A stretch of 61,050 nucleotides of DNA from Saccoglossus kowalevskii (Eukaryota > Hemichordata > Enteropneusta > Harrimaniidae), in NCBI RefSeq assembly GCF_000003605.2, contig NW_003131884.1, positions 1 to 61,050 on the forward strand, given 5' to 3'. Of the stretch, positions 14,400 to 27,340 are shown piece after piece; the stretch's first letter is position 1, and each line of letters begins with the position of its first letter. The notes beneath the pieces were generated by a model. It did not search any database and was not told the origin of the DNA. It saw only the letters and a program-made list of their open reading frames with translations. Both the position numbers and the translations under genes were made by a program.

Positions 14400-14814
14400 G
14401 AAAGAAGACACAGTCAGTTTTCATCGCACACATTGGTAGATGAGATCCAAATATCTGTCCGCTAGCCTCGTCCGCCCAACCGTTTCTGAACACACCCACT
14501 ACAGAGTAAAGCAGTTCTGCGCAGCTCGCGAGAAAAGACACATGCTTGGGAAATTCTATCCAGTTCCCGAGCGTTAACTTACTGTGCCAAGGTTTTTGTA
14601 GTTGAATGTGTCTCAGTCGCTCGCTGATAAAGCTGTGTGTGTGACTGTCCATACTAGACGGACGATTGCTCTATTATTATCGTTGTACTGAACACTCGGA
14701 AAAAGACATCGGATCATACGGTACTAAAACACACGATATCCCAATTTGCATTATCACCAACTTTGCATGTCAGAACATTGTATGATATCGCAGGAAAGGA
14801 ATTAATATTTCGCA
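14400..14814 (+). promoter_or_regulatory. Likely 5' UTR / proximal promoter of the receptor gene
   Basis: The roughly 400 bp before the receptor start are visibly richer in G+C and CpG than the flanks, for example around 14460-14490, 14518-14535 and 14600-14630. An in-frame TAA at 14803-14805 ends any upstream extension. No convincing TATA box or initiator could be placed, so the transcription start is unknown and part of this may be transcribed leader. Open frames of 89-116 codons crossing the region on both strands show no recognisable domain and are treated as chance. Confidence 0.4.
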
Positions 14815-15126
14815 ATGTGGAAGAATTCGTCAAACGGCACGGACGACGTGTGGTACGGCGACTGGTATCTTGGTGTAGCTCAGATTCTACCGGCTGTCAG
14901 CATTGCGGTGATCTCGGTGGTTGGAATCATCGGCAATTCGCTGGTCATATGCATCGTTGGAAGAAATCGAAAAATGTGGACCGTTACGAACTTGTATATC
15001 TCCAGTCTGGCCATGACGGACATCATGTTTCTGATATGTTGCGGCGTTACCACGACAACGATAACACTGACCGCTGACTGGTTGTTCGGCGATTTCATGT
15101 GTCGGTTTGTTGCTTATATGCAGTTG
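14815..15126 (+). CDS. KISS1R: Kisspeptin receptor-like GPCR, exon 1 (N-terminus to start of helix 3)
   Basis: The exon encodes residues 1-104. The start is the first ATG after an in-frame TAA at 14803-14805, so the N-terminus is well defined and short, about 20 residues. It has no signal peptide and carries two N-glycosylation sequons, NSS at residue 4 and NGT at residue 7. Helix 1 spans about 23-49 with GNSLV (N41 is the conserved 1.50 Asn). Helix 2 spans about 59-84 with LAMTD (D69 is the 2.50 sodium-site Asp). WLFGDFMCRF leads into helix 3, and C96 is the conserved 3.25 cysteine. The exon closes after TTG at a strong GTGAGT donor (15127), phase 0. Reading through the donor would add 24 codons before a stop at 15199-15201, so a retained intron would give a truncated protein. 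Vertebrate genes, as far as I recall, split this region into two exons; here it is one. Confidence 0.95.
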
Positions 15127-16246
15127 GTGAGTACCACGTTTACCGTGCGTTTTCAATACATGCAGCGAGGCGACTTCATATATATTACCGAAATTACATA
15201 ATACTTGTTGCTACAAATCAAAGTGCTGTTAATTTTGTATATCAACCCCGACTAAAATTATCATTAGCTATTTTTTTAAGATCAGCCAAGAGATCCTAAA
15301 CTAAGTCAGAATAAACTAGAAAAGGCAGTGACTGTTATCATGATTCCGATAAGTTACGTTGAAGCACAGTAATTCACAATAGATTGTTATTATTAATAAT
15401 AACATTATTGTAGCACTGCGCTCAGTATTTGACTCTGTTCGTTTAAAATTTCTCTGCGCAAAACTTAATGCTGTGCAAAATTGAAATAATACGCACTCCA
15501 GTAGTTGTAAACCAAAAGCTTATTTGTGAACTTTTGAATGAGCTAGACCATTTTGTTTTCAGAATAACCAAAATCCCCAACGTATCATCAACATTGTATA
15601 TCACAAGTGTGCCGTTTACATTTAGAAGTTACAAGCTCAAATTGCCGAGCGTATTGGAATGCATTTTGATTTAAAATTATTGTCAATAAAAATCGATCAT
15701 AACACGACTCTAAAAGGGTTATTACAAGTACTAAAACGGAGATAGCTGAAACGCAATAAGCTGCCATTTCTAAGTCCGGTATGCTCTTTAAATACGATAT
15801 TGGTTTGATGTTTGCTGTTAATGCAATTTGTTACCGCGGTGGTGAAAAATATCAGATATTTTTTTATCGGAATCTGTTTTTTTTCACCAGACAAATTAGT
15901 CATACACGATTATAGTGAATGATCACATAGTATTAGCTAAATTTTGCGCACATAGCAACCAAAAAAATCCAGAAAATAACATTTGTTATTCTTATTTTCC
16001 AATCGGCACCTATCACATATGCGAGATGTCAGCCAACCAATTAAAGAAAGGGTTATTAAATGTTATTATTAGCACACGTTGGCGGCGCGTGACCGCTTCT
16101 AAGTCTATTAAACGGTCAAACTTCGATACCAAGTGTAAATGAATACGTGACGAGAGTTTTTCCGCCGCAAAGAATTACTTTTTTATAGCAAAACGAGCCC
16201 CCCCCCCATATCTACCAGTTGATTATGTATATATACTAATTCGAAC

Positions 16247-16286
16247 GCGCTCTGTGTGACGGCGTGGCGCTCTGCGTGACGGAGCG
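16247..16286 (+). repeat. 20-bp tandem duplication
   Basis: Two adjacent copies beginning GCGCTCTG at 16247 and 16267 differ by a few bases. They are CpG-rich in an otherwise AT-rich intron. A run of nine C lies just upstream, near 16199-16207. Confidence 0.8.
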
Positions 16287-16924
16287 TTGGCATTTTAGCA
16301 AAAGCTCCATGTAGATATGGAAAAACAATTTTTCGAACATAAATCAAATGCATTTTCAGAATGTAATAGACGAATGGCGATGCCACAACACCTTTACATC
16401 TCGTATAATGGTGGCTTTTATTCACAATAACATGCAAGATAAAACAAAAGTCACTTCTAATGACAGCGCCGCTAATAAGATCCTAAAAATAAGACGGTTT
16501 TACTGATACGTCAAACACGTTATGGAGTATGATTGATCTATTGGTGTGTTCTACGGCTACCCCTATGAATACGACTTACGGTTTTATGCAAAACTAATGA
16601 CTGTTTAATCCGTTCTCATATACTTGTAATGATTATAATTATGTTATAAATACTAGAGATACATTCTTTGCCTGTTAGTTCACTTACAACACCATTGAGT
16701 TTATGAACTATTTTTATAAGATGTTGCGCACGCAGCTACACCGTGTTGCCATGGCAACTATGACTCAAACTATTCTGCCATCAATGGTTTGCAGTCACGG
16801 AACCCTTAAAGGGGCGTGTAATTAAATGCAGTGTGCGGAATAGAACTTTTTTAATTAAAACAACCAGTTTTAAACTTATAACAATTTATCCCTACTTTAG
16901 TCTTTTTTTTTTCTCAGATTTGTT

Positions 16925-17029
16925 ACGCATGCGCGAGACTAGTTTATAAAGTGCGCGTTCAAGTTCCACACGTTGCATACGTCGCATGAAACTCACGTCG
17001 AACACGGCGTGGCGCGGCGCGGCGTGGCG
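16925..17029 (+). promoter_or_regulatory. Promoter-like patch: NRF-1-type motif, TATA box, GGCGY repeats
   Basis: ACGCATGCGCGA at 16925-16936 resembles an NRF-1 site. TATAAA follows at 16945-16950, and five GGCGT/GGCGC pentamers lie at 17006-17029. An ATG-started 79-codon frame begins at 17045 and ends at 17284, but its product is not recognisable. It could be a small intronic transcription unit or chance. Confidence 0.2.
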
Positions 17030-18497
17030 ACAGTAGTGCTTTAAATGTCACTGTCACCGATTAACTTAATTGCCTATGTTAAAATATCGGAAGTCAAACG
17101 CTGGGGAATTTACACATTTGTCATACAATATTTACAATTACGTAATTGTCCGCCACCTATCTGTACCGAGGTTCGCAAAAGGCACAGTTACTTTTTGGTC
17201 AACGCGTCATTGCTGAGCGTGAAACTATTGAAAGACAGCTTCGTATCCTTGAGTTTGTGGATACAAAGCACCGCAGTTGATTAGGAAACTCAACTCAAAT
17301 TGGCGTGACACTGGTTTGTACCTCAACCGATATTAAATGGAGAACATGTAATTATTTCTATGCCCTTGTGAATTTCATTAGTTTTCTTGAAAGGCATGCG
17401 TTGGCGCTTTAAAATAGATCGCGTCCCGCTGTTGTGTAGCAGGCGTTTCTTTTGATTTGCAAAATGACAGTTTCTCGCGACGTGTTGTGTTAGCCATACT
17501 CCAACCAATTATGTTATATAAGGTATTATTTCGTTCTCGGTTCTAGCTCGCTATGGAATCAGATTTCCAACAGAGAGCACCCTATACACTGACGATTGAA
17601 CAAATAATGCTACTGCTACACTTTGGTTATTCTGTCGAAACCCCGCCGTTTAGATCAATACAAACAGGGGAATGTCTGATTTTTTTTAAAGTGAACCTAA
17701 GAAATTTATATAAATACACTAACAGTCGGAGCCCGGTCATATTTGAAACTCTCGATTAAAAAAGAAATAAAATTCACTGAAATACTGTAAATTATTGTTG
17801 CTCTTTTCAAAACCAGACCTATTACAATACGCGGACAGAATAATGAATCATTATAAAAGACACTAGAGGGCGTCCTCTCTGAACAGAAATGGAAATAATG
17901 CCACGACAAATGAATAACTCGCTACATCGTTTCAGTATGTTTCAGTTATCAAATATCTTGGTTACGTTGTGTCATTGTCAGGCAGTGATTGTCAAGATAT
18001 GCAAAGACAGTTAAGGTTAATATATGCAACGGCGAGTATGATTTTGCGTAATTTCGGTCTCTTTTCAGAGAACGTGAAATGTCCATTTTTTAGAGCGTTT
18101 TTAAACAGTATTTATTGTCTTAATATTCAGTTATAGTAATTATAGTGGTTGGCAGCTAAACAAAATGAAAGTTGCTTATAATATTGCTATACAATTAGTT
18201 TTTTTAAACTAAGACGTGCCTTAAGTACTAGTACTAATAGTATCAGTAGAAATATTTTAAAAGTATCATTTTTACAGAAAAAAGCATTGTATAATTTTAA
18301 TAGTTTTCTTTTATTAATTAATCAATCTTTTAGCGCCATTGCAGACGCCTTTTGTAATAATACAAATGATCAGCATCCCATGTACATTGCAACAGATACA
18401 GTGATTCACCAACCACTGTTCTTTCACTACAACGACAATATGTGTATCGCGTTAATTTGCAAGGTGTACGAAAAATCAATGTATAACTGCGGATACT

Positions 18498-18813
18498 CCG
18501 TGCCCGTGTCCGTGCCCGTGTCTGTGCCTGTGTGCGTGCCCGTGTCCATGCCTGTGTCCGTGCCCGTGTCCGTGCCTGTGCCCGTGCCCGTGCCCGTGAC
18601 CGTGCCCATGTCCGTGCTTGTGTCCGTGCCCTTGCCTGTGCCTGTGCCCGTGCCCGTGTCCGTGCCCGTGTCCGTGCCCGTGTCCGTGCCCGTGTCCTTG
18701 CCTGTGTCCGTGTCCGTGCCTTTGTTCGTGCCCGTGTCCGTGCCCGTGTCCGTGCATGTGTCCGTGTCCGTGCCTGTGTCCGTGTCCGTGTCCGTGTCCG
18801 TGCCTATGCCCGT
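18498..18813 (+). repeat. CCGTGY hexamer array, about 52 units
   Basis: This is an imperfect tandem array of a 6-bp unit alternating CCGTGC and CCGTGT with scattered substitutions. Because the unit is a multiple of three and contains no stop on either strand, several frames stay open. They encode Val-Pro-Val-Ser on one frame and His-Gly or Gly-Thr runs on the other strand. These frames are repeat products, not genes. Confidence 0.95.
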
Positions 18814-20583
18814 TTCAATGTCATAGTTTTATCACGCATATTGTCCCCAGCATACACACGCAAACTGATTGCAATCAATCAGTGACGTAATGTTCTCCGC
18901 TGTCGTTAACAAGTAACACATTTATAATCAAAAGGTATATGTTTTGTTTTTCCAAGAACTACTACTTCCTGTTCAATATGTGCCAATATAAAAGAAATTC
19001 TCATTAAATGGTAGCAATTTCTATTTTTCTCCTAATGTACCGATTTCCTGACAATTCAATAGCTATAAATAATGGCGATTTTCTGTTGTCGCTTACATTT
19101 CACGCGAGTTTTTCGTAATAACCAGATTACACTTTCCAGTTCCAGCAACAAAGCATTTTGTTTGTGCAGACACGTCAGAACACTGTTCAGCTTCATTAAT
19201 TACTACAATTTGCAATAATCCGAATCAATTCAAAAATGTAAATTGAAAACATCGGAACTTTAAAATCTATGTTCTGACCCGAAGATTGGACACGATCGTG
19301 TTGTGCCAGGTGTGCCACTAGGCTAAATATATTCTGATCTTTTCAGTGTCAATCATCATTTCAATCATATGTTTCACAGACAGTTGCCATGCCAAACATT
19401 ATTGTGAAGAAAAGTGTTATATATAATGCAATGACATGTCTGTTCATAAAATAGATTAAGGTTAGGTCATCTGCCTGGAGCGGACCCCGAACGACCGTTC
19501 ATTTAAATGACATTAAATATAAAATGTAGCCCAGACAGTTTGAGAGATTACGGTTCGGATTTTCCTGTAATTGATGGTATAGATAATGTGGTGGGGATCC
19601 ATCTCAAGGATGTGACCGTGATTCAAGTTCACTTCCGATTGTATTGATTGGAGTGTATCGTCGAGTTTTAAACACATTACTGTGTATTTTAGAAATTTCT
19701 ACATACTCACATGAAACATTATTGATTTATTCTGCTGAAAATGGACCTTTGTTTCAGTGATAATGTGTTGAATGTTGTGTATGTGATGCTAGCGTTTCTT
19801 GATAATGAGTCTATTGCCCACACGTTTCTATCATTGTTACATCACATTTCACGTACACGCATCTCCATACTGTGTATCTGTGTGTCGTTATCGTCGTCGT
19901 TGTCGTCATTGTTAACTGTTTTTGTAACGTAATCTATCTAATCAAATATTTATACTAGTAGTACAATATCGAATAAATGAAAATATGAAGAATTCAAATG
20001 ATATCTGAGCTATTGAATAGCCATTGTATATTATATGGAGTGTCTATTACCATTTTCCTATGGTAAAGATATCTAAAATATGAACGCAGTGACACCTAGA
20101 GAATTGGTGGGTCACGGCTAATATGGCGCTTTTAGATTATATTTAAAATCTGTGTTCCATTGCCTTTGTACTGCAAGATAGAATACTATGCGCTGATGAA
20201 TAATATATTGATTTCACCTATAAAAAATTGTCAATGTATTTTTACCATGTTCTCTAGCCTAACCATTTCCGCACATTTTGCTTGGTTTTATGTATTTATA
20301 TGTTTTTTGATAATTCTGGCGCAAATGAACACAATTTCCTATTTGACACAATTATTGATTAAAGTTTTAGAAATATTATGAAAACATTGTGTGAGTTTAA
20401 ATTTTTTAATTGTGACAATATTTAACATTGGCACTCCAGTGGTTAATAGATCGTCACGTTGTGACGTCACTGTTTACATTTTTTGCCAAACAGCCCTGAT
20501 CAGCTCTAAGTTGCGCTCTGCGGCGACAGTTTCACCCGTAAGTTGGTTTATTTATAGAGGTATGTTTATACCTCCATGGTTTA

Positions 20584-20747
20584 TTAAAGCGGGAGGTTCG
20601 TCATCTGCGCACGCGCGGGAATTGAGTCCCAAGCGACTATATCAACACACGCTCAAAACGCAAAGGCTCATGAGCAGACGCTTGTTTGTAGACAATGACA
20701 CGCTATGACTATTTGACGCATGCGCAGGTGACGACTCCCCGCTTTAA
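20584..20747 (+). mobile_element. TTAA-flanked MITE, copy A
   Basis: The 164-bp element is bounded by TTAA on both sides. Inverted ends read TTAAAGCGGGAGGTTCGTC on the left and TTAAAGCGGGGAGTCGTC on the reversed right. A second copy at 27704 shares an internal segment (CGCAAAGGCTCATG, AGACGCTTGTTTGTA, ACGCATGCGCAGG). TTAA target duplication is typical of piggyBac-type non-autonomous elements. No transposase is present. Confidence 0.75.
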
Positions 20748-20882
20748 CAGGAACACGTATATGCTAATTTGACATCATCTTTGGTTGCAAACGACCGATT
20801 CTTGTCAACCAGTCACTGCATACGGGGGCAACACGTTAACAAGTGCGACTGCCTATAAGTTTAACTGTGGTTTATTACTTAC

Positions 20883-21053
20883 CACAGCAAACTAATTGAC
20901 ACTCACAGTGGGATATCATAGAACCCAGCGCTGTGTTAGACACACTGCCTTGACATTTTCTTTTTCCCTCACATCTCAAGTGATACTCATACTGGAAACT
21001 GATTGCCGCTTTGTTCCTCCTGGGATTGCCCTTGGTAGAATTTTGTTCTTCTG
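20883..21053 (-). CDS. Candidate internal exon, phase 1-1, cysteine-rich, unknown family
   Basis: On the minus strand a pyrimidine-rich tract and AG lead into 171 nt that end at G|GTAAGT. Both borders are phase 1, the arrangement typical of extracellular modules. A second AG three bases later gives a tandem-acceptor option. The 56 whole codons are more GC-rich than the flanking intron and encode an NST sequon and six cysteines at relative positions 27, 33, 49, 51, 55 and 56 (C-x5-C-x15-C-x-C-x3-CC). It lies inside intron 1 of the receptor on the opposite strand. I do not recognise the domain, and no flanking partner exon was found. Confidence 0.3.
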
Positions 21054-21280
21054 CTTGGAAAACCAAATGTAAATGTAAAAGACATAAAAGTTCCAGTCTT
21101 GCTTGCATGCATACGTAATCTTGGCAGATGGTTATGTGGATAACAATCGATATTATAATTTCAGCAGGTTTAAAATATGTATTTGATAATTCATTTTGAT
21201 ACAAACATTATGATATGATGTTTAATTTTAAAAGAATAACGATTGTTTTGGCAGGTTCAATATCTTTTGATACAATAATG

Positions 21281-21336
21281 AAAATGTGCTTCAATTTACC
21301 TATACAAATAGGTAAATATGAAGCGCATGCGCATTT
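21281..21336. repeat. Long hairpin with NRF-1-type motif in one arm
   Basis: The left arm CTTCAATTTACCTAT pairs with ATAGGTAAATATGAAG across a 4-nt loop (21304-21307), with one bulged base. Outer GAAAATG/CATTTTC segments also pair. The right arm carries GCGCATGCGC, which is missing on the left. Confidence 0.7.
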
Positions 21337-24300
21337 TCGTCTCAATATTTAAATTATGAATACTGACGTAGCAACAAATTATTCATACCAGGATAACACA
21401 TTATAAAACAAAATTATTTTAATATGATTAAAAAGTATACGCATTAACCATTGGTTTGAAATCATGGTTTTCTTAACATGACAGGTAGCCCTACCCTTGT
21501 AATATAGTTTTCATTATCTTATTCATAATACACCACTATTACACATTGTTAACGTCTTGGCATTTATATGACTGATTTACATATAATATTTTTTTTTGAT
21601 CTGCAATATGTACATATGTATCCATATAATATGATTTTATTCTGTCAATATATTTCCATGGTTACAGCTGGTTAATATAATGATAATGTTTTACAAAAGA
21701 TAATGGAATGAAATACGTCAAAATTGTCACATCTTCGTTGCGGTGATCTTGATGATGATGAATATGACTTATTAGTTTTCTTTTATTTATCTGTTAGCAC
21801 AATTTTATATTGATATTTTATTTTCGGCGTATATTTTAGCAGTGATATAGTACATCGAATGATTTTTGGATGACGATCTCAGTATGTATCAAGACTCAAA
21901 GAGACAATATAATCTGGAAGATGTACAACAAAATAAAATTATGGGAATTGAAATAAAAATTAAAAAAAAATTGATTGTTCAACTGATGTTGCACATGTCC
22001 ATGCCCATTATTATTACCTTGGTTTATTTTCCTGCATATACATGTATCAAGTTTCCGTTAATTTATTACCTATGAGCTACACCGACTGAATATGACACTG
22101 TATACCTTTTTAGCTGGAAGACATCTTGAATTTTGATCGACGCTTTTAATGGAAACGTATAATGGATAGGAATTTATTTTTAGAGCTGCTTTCCCGAATA
22201 TGTCTATGTAAACAATCCAATATGGCGTGTATTTGCGGGGTGGTGCAGTAGATCGGGTAACGATGTGTTAATTGCCGGGTGTAATACTTTGAATTCCGCT
22301 TCGTACATGTATGTGTACATACGTGGTATTTGCTTATATCTCAACCATTTATTTCATGTTGGCTACAGTAATTATTCTGAATTATTGGAATGAAACGTGC
22401 ACACACGATCAGTTACTCGAGAGTATCATGGATTTTGTTTCGAAATAATAATTTTCATGACTGCGTTACATATTCGGTATTTGTCTGAAATGCTATTCAA
22501 ATGCTGTATGCAGTTGCCTGTGTTAATGCATAGTTATAAACAAAACTTGATGTACTTCACATATATTGAACACAAATACATAAAAACTGCTCAACTCCTA
22601 TCCAAGAGCCGTTCGAGTTAAATTGTGGCCATCCTTAAAGTCGACAGACCGTCTCGACTCAGACCACCGAACACATTTACCATCAAATAAAATCATTAGT
22701 ACTAAATAACTTTGCAATATATTTGTTATTCCTGCATCCAATCCGTTGTTATTCACCAACACAAGATGCAATGGTGGCATTAAATAAATATACGATGACA
22801 TGATATCCAACAGATTCAAATTACATTTTTGTATACCAACAATTTATTCTTTAGCTACATGTGTATACTGTTATCAGTACTACATGGATTGACAAAAAAA
22901 AAACTTTCAAATATTTTGACGAAACCAGATAATTGAAGAAATCATACGCTTGAACACACTTGTCACTCATAGCCAATAATAATATACCACGTGACATAGG
23001 CTTGATTGTTTCCATACATGTTTAATGACGATTAACAGATTGCGTAATCACTTGAAACATTCGACAAACAGCAGACGTAGTCAATCAGTGAGTAGTCTTT
23101 ATTCTGACCTTTGTGCGTCTGTCCACCAAATTATACGACAGGTAATGGAATATACATCACTCACCAAAAGTCATTCCTCCCTCTACAGTCATTTGTTATA
23201 GTGTCCACTGACCTTTTCGCTCTCTGGTATAATTTAACATGTTAAATGGCTCATTAGGACTGGGGATAATTGAAACCAATTTAGTTGATATTAGTACAGA
23301 TTTAGATTCATTATTCTCAATACGACAACACAAGAATAAACCATACTTTGACACGGTGTTCGTATATCTGTGGTGCGTTCGACTACTAAGTATATCAAAT
23401 GTAATTTTCTGCATGGAGTTGTGGAGGGTTCAACATATCAACTATTCCTTACCTGGCTGCGTGTGGTTGCGTTTGGATCCGAAGCTAAGTGTAGATGAAA
23501 GTGGATTACAGTTTGTAATATTTTTTAATATGTTATATGTGGCTATTTAGATCGGAATTCAGATATCAAACAAACGCTACGCCATTATTTCTGCAACTAT
23601 GCAGGGTGGTGGGATTTTACCCCTCGTTTAAAAATCACAGCAATGAAATGGTTAGATCACGAGGGAGATAACTCCTAGTTTGTCCACATAAGCGAGATAA
23701 ATTGATGGGAGATGCACCATTAGACTTCAATAGTAGCAATACGTTCAAATGTACATGTGGATTGTTCCTATTTTCTTTGATTATTTATTAATAACGCCTT
23801 CTCAGATAAACTAAAACATTTCAACATATATTTCATATACTATTTAAAATAAGCCAGTCGTATCGAACACCTAGAAATGACAATTTGATGTAAAGTGGGC
23901 GATTGGTATCTCAACCCCTACAAAACAAATATCTGTATTACACAAATTAGATTAACATTAATTTATCATTGCCCCAATAATATCGAATAATAAAGGTTGA
24001 ACCAGTATCCCAGCTTTACTGGCGCTAAATCTGCAAGGGGATATCATTGTGTACGTTTTTTTATGCTTGTTTTTTTCTCTCGCAAGATTGATTGTCTTCT
24101 ATGCTTTGCGCATTCTTTCCCCTGTTTCAACTCATAGAACGCGGCAACACGACTTACAATACGCCATGCATATGCATATATATTATATACGATGTCAGTT
24201 GACAATTTGAATAATTATGCCCCATTGGCCAAACATGACCCGGGGACATGTTAGCTCATTAACGACGGCAAAAAAACTGCGCATGCACGAACTTTTAGTA

Positions 24301-24345
24301 TAAACCATTTTTAAAATGTGTTTGGTTTAGTAGGCTGACTTTCGT

Positions 24346-24574
<229 letters not shown>

Positions 24575-27216
24575 TATTATTATTAGTGTTGGTATTATCT
24601 AATATGGCTTTTAATTAAAAAATTTTAATTAATTAAATGACTAGTTAATCACGGCAAACTGCACACATTGTTACACTATAAAACAGAATGAGAGTTGATC
24701 GTTGTGTGAAATACAACATACCTTACATTTACAATAAATCTCTATTTAATTAAATTCCATCAATCACCTGCCGCCATTTCATTTCAACAATGCCCACCGA
24801 GATTAATCGTGTTTTCTTAATCTGTAGTGTTACAAATACAAATACCCTGAAACGCCGCAAAACTTAGTATTAGGTACAAACGAATAAGAGTGTTCCAAAA
24901 CTTATATATTTTAGTCATATTTAAAGCCAGATATGTCGATACGAAAATGATTATATCGCCCTTCAACTTAAGCGTAAAAGTCATATTCAAAATATTAGCA
25001 AAGATAAACTTGATCCTATCACGTCAAGGTGTACGCGTGACACACAATTTGTGACGTCACCGGGATGTCGTCCTGAATATTAATCCATAACGTATATTTA
25101 ACATTCCACGAGTTTTCTTGTAATTGCTTCCATACCGTCAATTCCCGGTGAAGGTTATTTTCCACTTCATTTAATCGGATTTTACTTAAATACGCCGTCT
25201 AAATACGCATTATTTACGTCTAATTCGTAACTTTTGACTGAAAGATGATAACATTGTTTCCCGGAAGATTGCAATTCCTACAGGCAATATTGTCAAGACG
25301 AGTCTATCTCTTGGGGGGTTGTATTTGTTATATGATTGACGTATATATTTCACGGGTCATCCGCCATGACTACGTTGATTCTTTGGGTCTAGGATTGATA
25401 TCGGGCCCACACCATGTATCCAGCAAATCTGTGACTCGAGCGTAATGCCGTGAAAACCCGTACAAAGAATGCAAATCACGCTATCTTGATCTATGCAGTT
25501 TTTATCATTCGTGTATTTTATATTAAAACATTGTAATTGCCCATATTTTTTAAATTTGGGAATCTGGTTTCGTAATATTACGAAAAAACAATCATTTTTG
25601 TTTGTTTTTTCTGTCTGAAAGTTGGGCCTTTTCCTCATTATATATGACACAGACTTAGTCACACATTTTTAATATTCGCCTACTGCTGTGATACGATGTA
25701 CATATTACATTAGTTCTATCATGAACTACATTAATACACAATTAATCGTAATTCGTTCTAAAAGCCATGACATTTGAGGCAGTTGAATTTGCCGGAAACG
25801 CTTATTCAGTATGACCGATATACCCGGCACATTCGATTATTTGGGAATAATGGCATGCGACCTTGTTTTTTTTATCTCGCAAAGAAATAATACGGTAACA
25901 TATTTTTTGGCGATCGATCCATGGGATATACGTAGATTCGAGTCTTCGATTAGATGGTCAATCTTTCACATTATTTGACCAGTGTACCAAATGGGAAATT
26001 ATACTCAGTTGGTCCAAAATTACCTAATAGACTACAGAAAAATACATTAATATATGCATACTATGGCGTTCAAAGCGCGTCAGTCGCAGCGTCTCGTGCG
26101 TTCGAACGCTATCCGCAACACGCCGCTAAGATCTGGTTGAGAGCCAGAACCACGTGACTAGCTGTTTTAAATACCATAGTTACATAGAATAGTGAAACAG
26201 AAGACGCGATGGGTGAATAAAAAAAATCACTCCCATGAACGTCAAATAATATCATTACACATGCATAATAATACATCTATTTGTTTGAACCCAGTATAAT
26301 CAGTTTCGGTGTCTTCATCATAGAAATGGCATTTCAATTTAATGAAGTCACATTTGGACTAATGCACTTGAGATGAAACCCAATCTGTCAGTCATTACTT
26401 CTGAAGATAACAGCCTAATAGGATGCGAGGTCAAGTTCACGATGCTGCAACCTAAACACAGAATTATTTTTGTTGCATTTAGTATTCTTTATTCTATTCC
26501 CAATTTCACCGAGTCATTTGCATGTATAGTTTAGCTAGTAATACTCGTATTAAACTGGAAAACATCCGTTACATTTCACGAGGTATGTTAAATCGTTTCC
26601 CTGCTGCAACGATGAAATAATACTATTGCCGTAAAATAATAAACACTTTATTCGCAAATCCGTACTATAATACACGAACAGCTCATTAGTCTAATGCAAT
26701 TATAAACAATACAAAGATGAATAGGTGTTTGTGTATATATATAGATATTAGCGTAATGTAATCAATATAATGACGACATTTAATCGTCGGGGCAAAGGCC
26801 ACCGATCGGCCATGACAGATATGTCAGTTCAGATTAAAGGGCCACACACTGCAACTTTTATGATTTGTAATTCGCCAGTGCGTTATTAATACATTTTAAT
26901 CTTGTGTGAGTTGAGGTAATTTTGAAAAGATATATACAACCCGTTATTATTTTATAATAATTAGTGATTATATGTGTTGTAGTGAAAATCGAGCACATAA
27001 ACTCTGCTGAACCTTCACATATGTATAATATGTATTCATTCTATCAATCACATGAAAACCGGATGGGCGGTTGTATTAAAATGAGAAACACGGCGCGATT
27101 TTTGTAAGTTGATGTAAGTTGAAACCATTCTCGCATCGCTCCTAAATAAATTACGTTTGTCGCGCCTATGCTGTGATTACCCTAACGCGCGTTCTTAACG
27201 ACACGTTACTGCGTCC

Positions 27217-27340
27217 ATGCCATGGCTCGTACAAGTGATTCACATCCTTCATCAAAACCGTGATTACATTGATCAGTGGGATAGTGGACGCGATCTCGGA
27301 GAGATTATAACACTGATTGAGGACAAGTCCCGTGGTTCTC
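27217..27340 (+). repeat. Dispersed repeat fragment related to 43165-43240
   Basis: GATCAGTGGGATAGTGGACG at 27271 aligns with GATCATTGGAACAGTGAACG at 43171. The similarity continues through CGCGAT, ACACT, TTG and ACAAGT for about 70 bp. A 100-codon frame crosses this copy (27217-27519) but is not open at the other copy. Confidence 0.4.

Noticed and set aside
14115-14465. 116-codon + frame just upstream of the receptor
   Set aside because: It is in the likely promoter or 5' UTR region, starts at a non-ATG codon and has no recognisable domain.
18287-18885. Val-Pro repeat protein (179 codons) and His-Gly or Arg-Ala frames
   Set aside because: Produced by the CCGTGY hexamer array; no start context or flanking exon support.
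20883-21053. Wnt-type C-terminal cysteine motif
   Set aside because: The CEC-x3-CC ending only superficially resembles the Wnt CxCxFxWCC region; spacing and surrounding residues do not fit.
23239-23550. 103-codon + frame in intron 1
   Set aside because: Random-looking translation and no supporting splice sites or composition shift.
26821-26860. TTAAAGGGCCACACACTG as the end of another TTAA element
   Set aside because: The sequence resembles a piggyBac-type MITE terminus, but no matching inverted end was found nearby.
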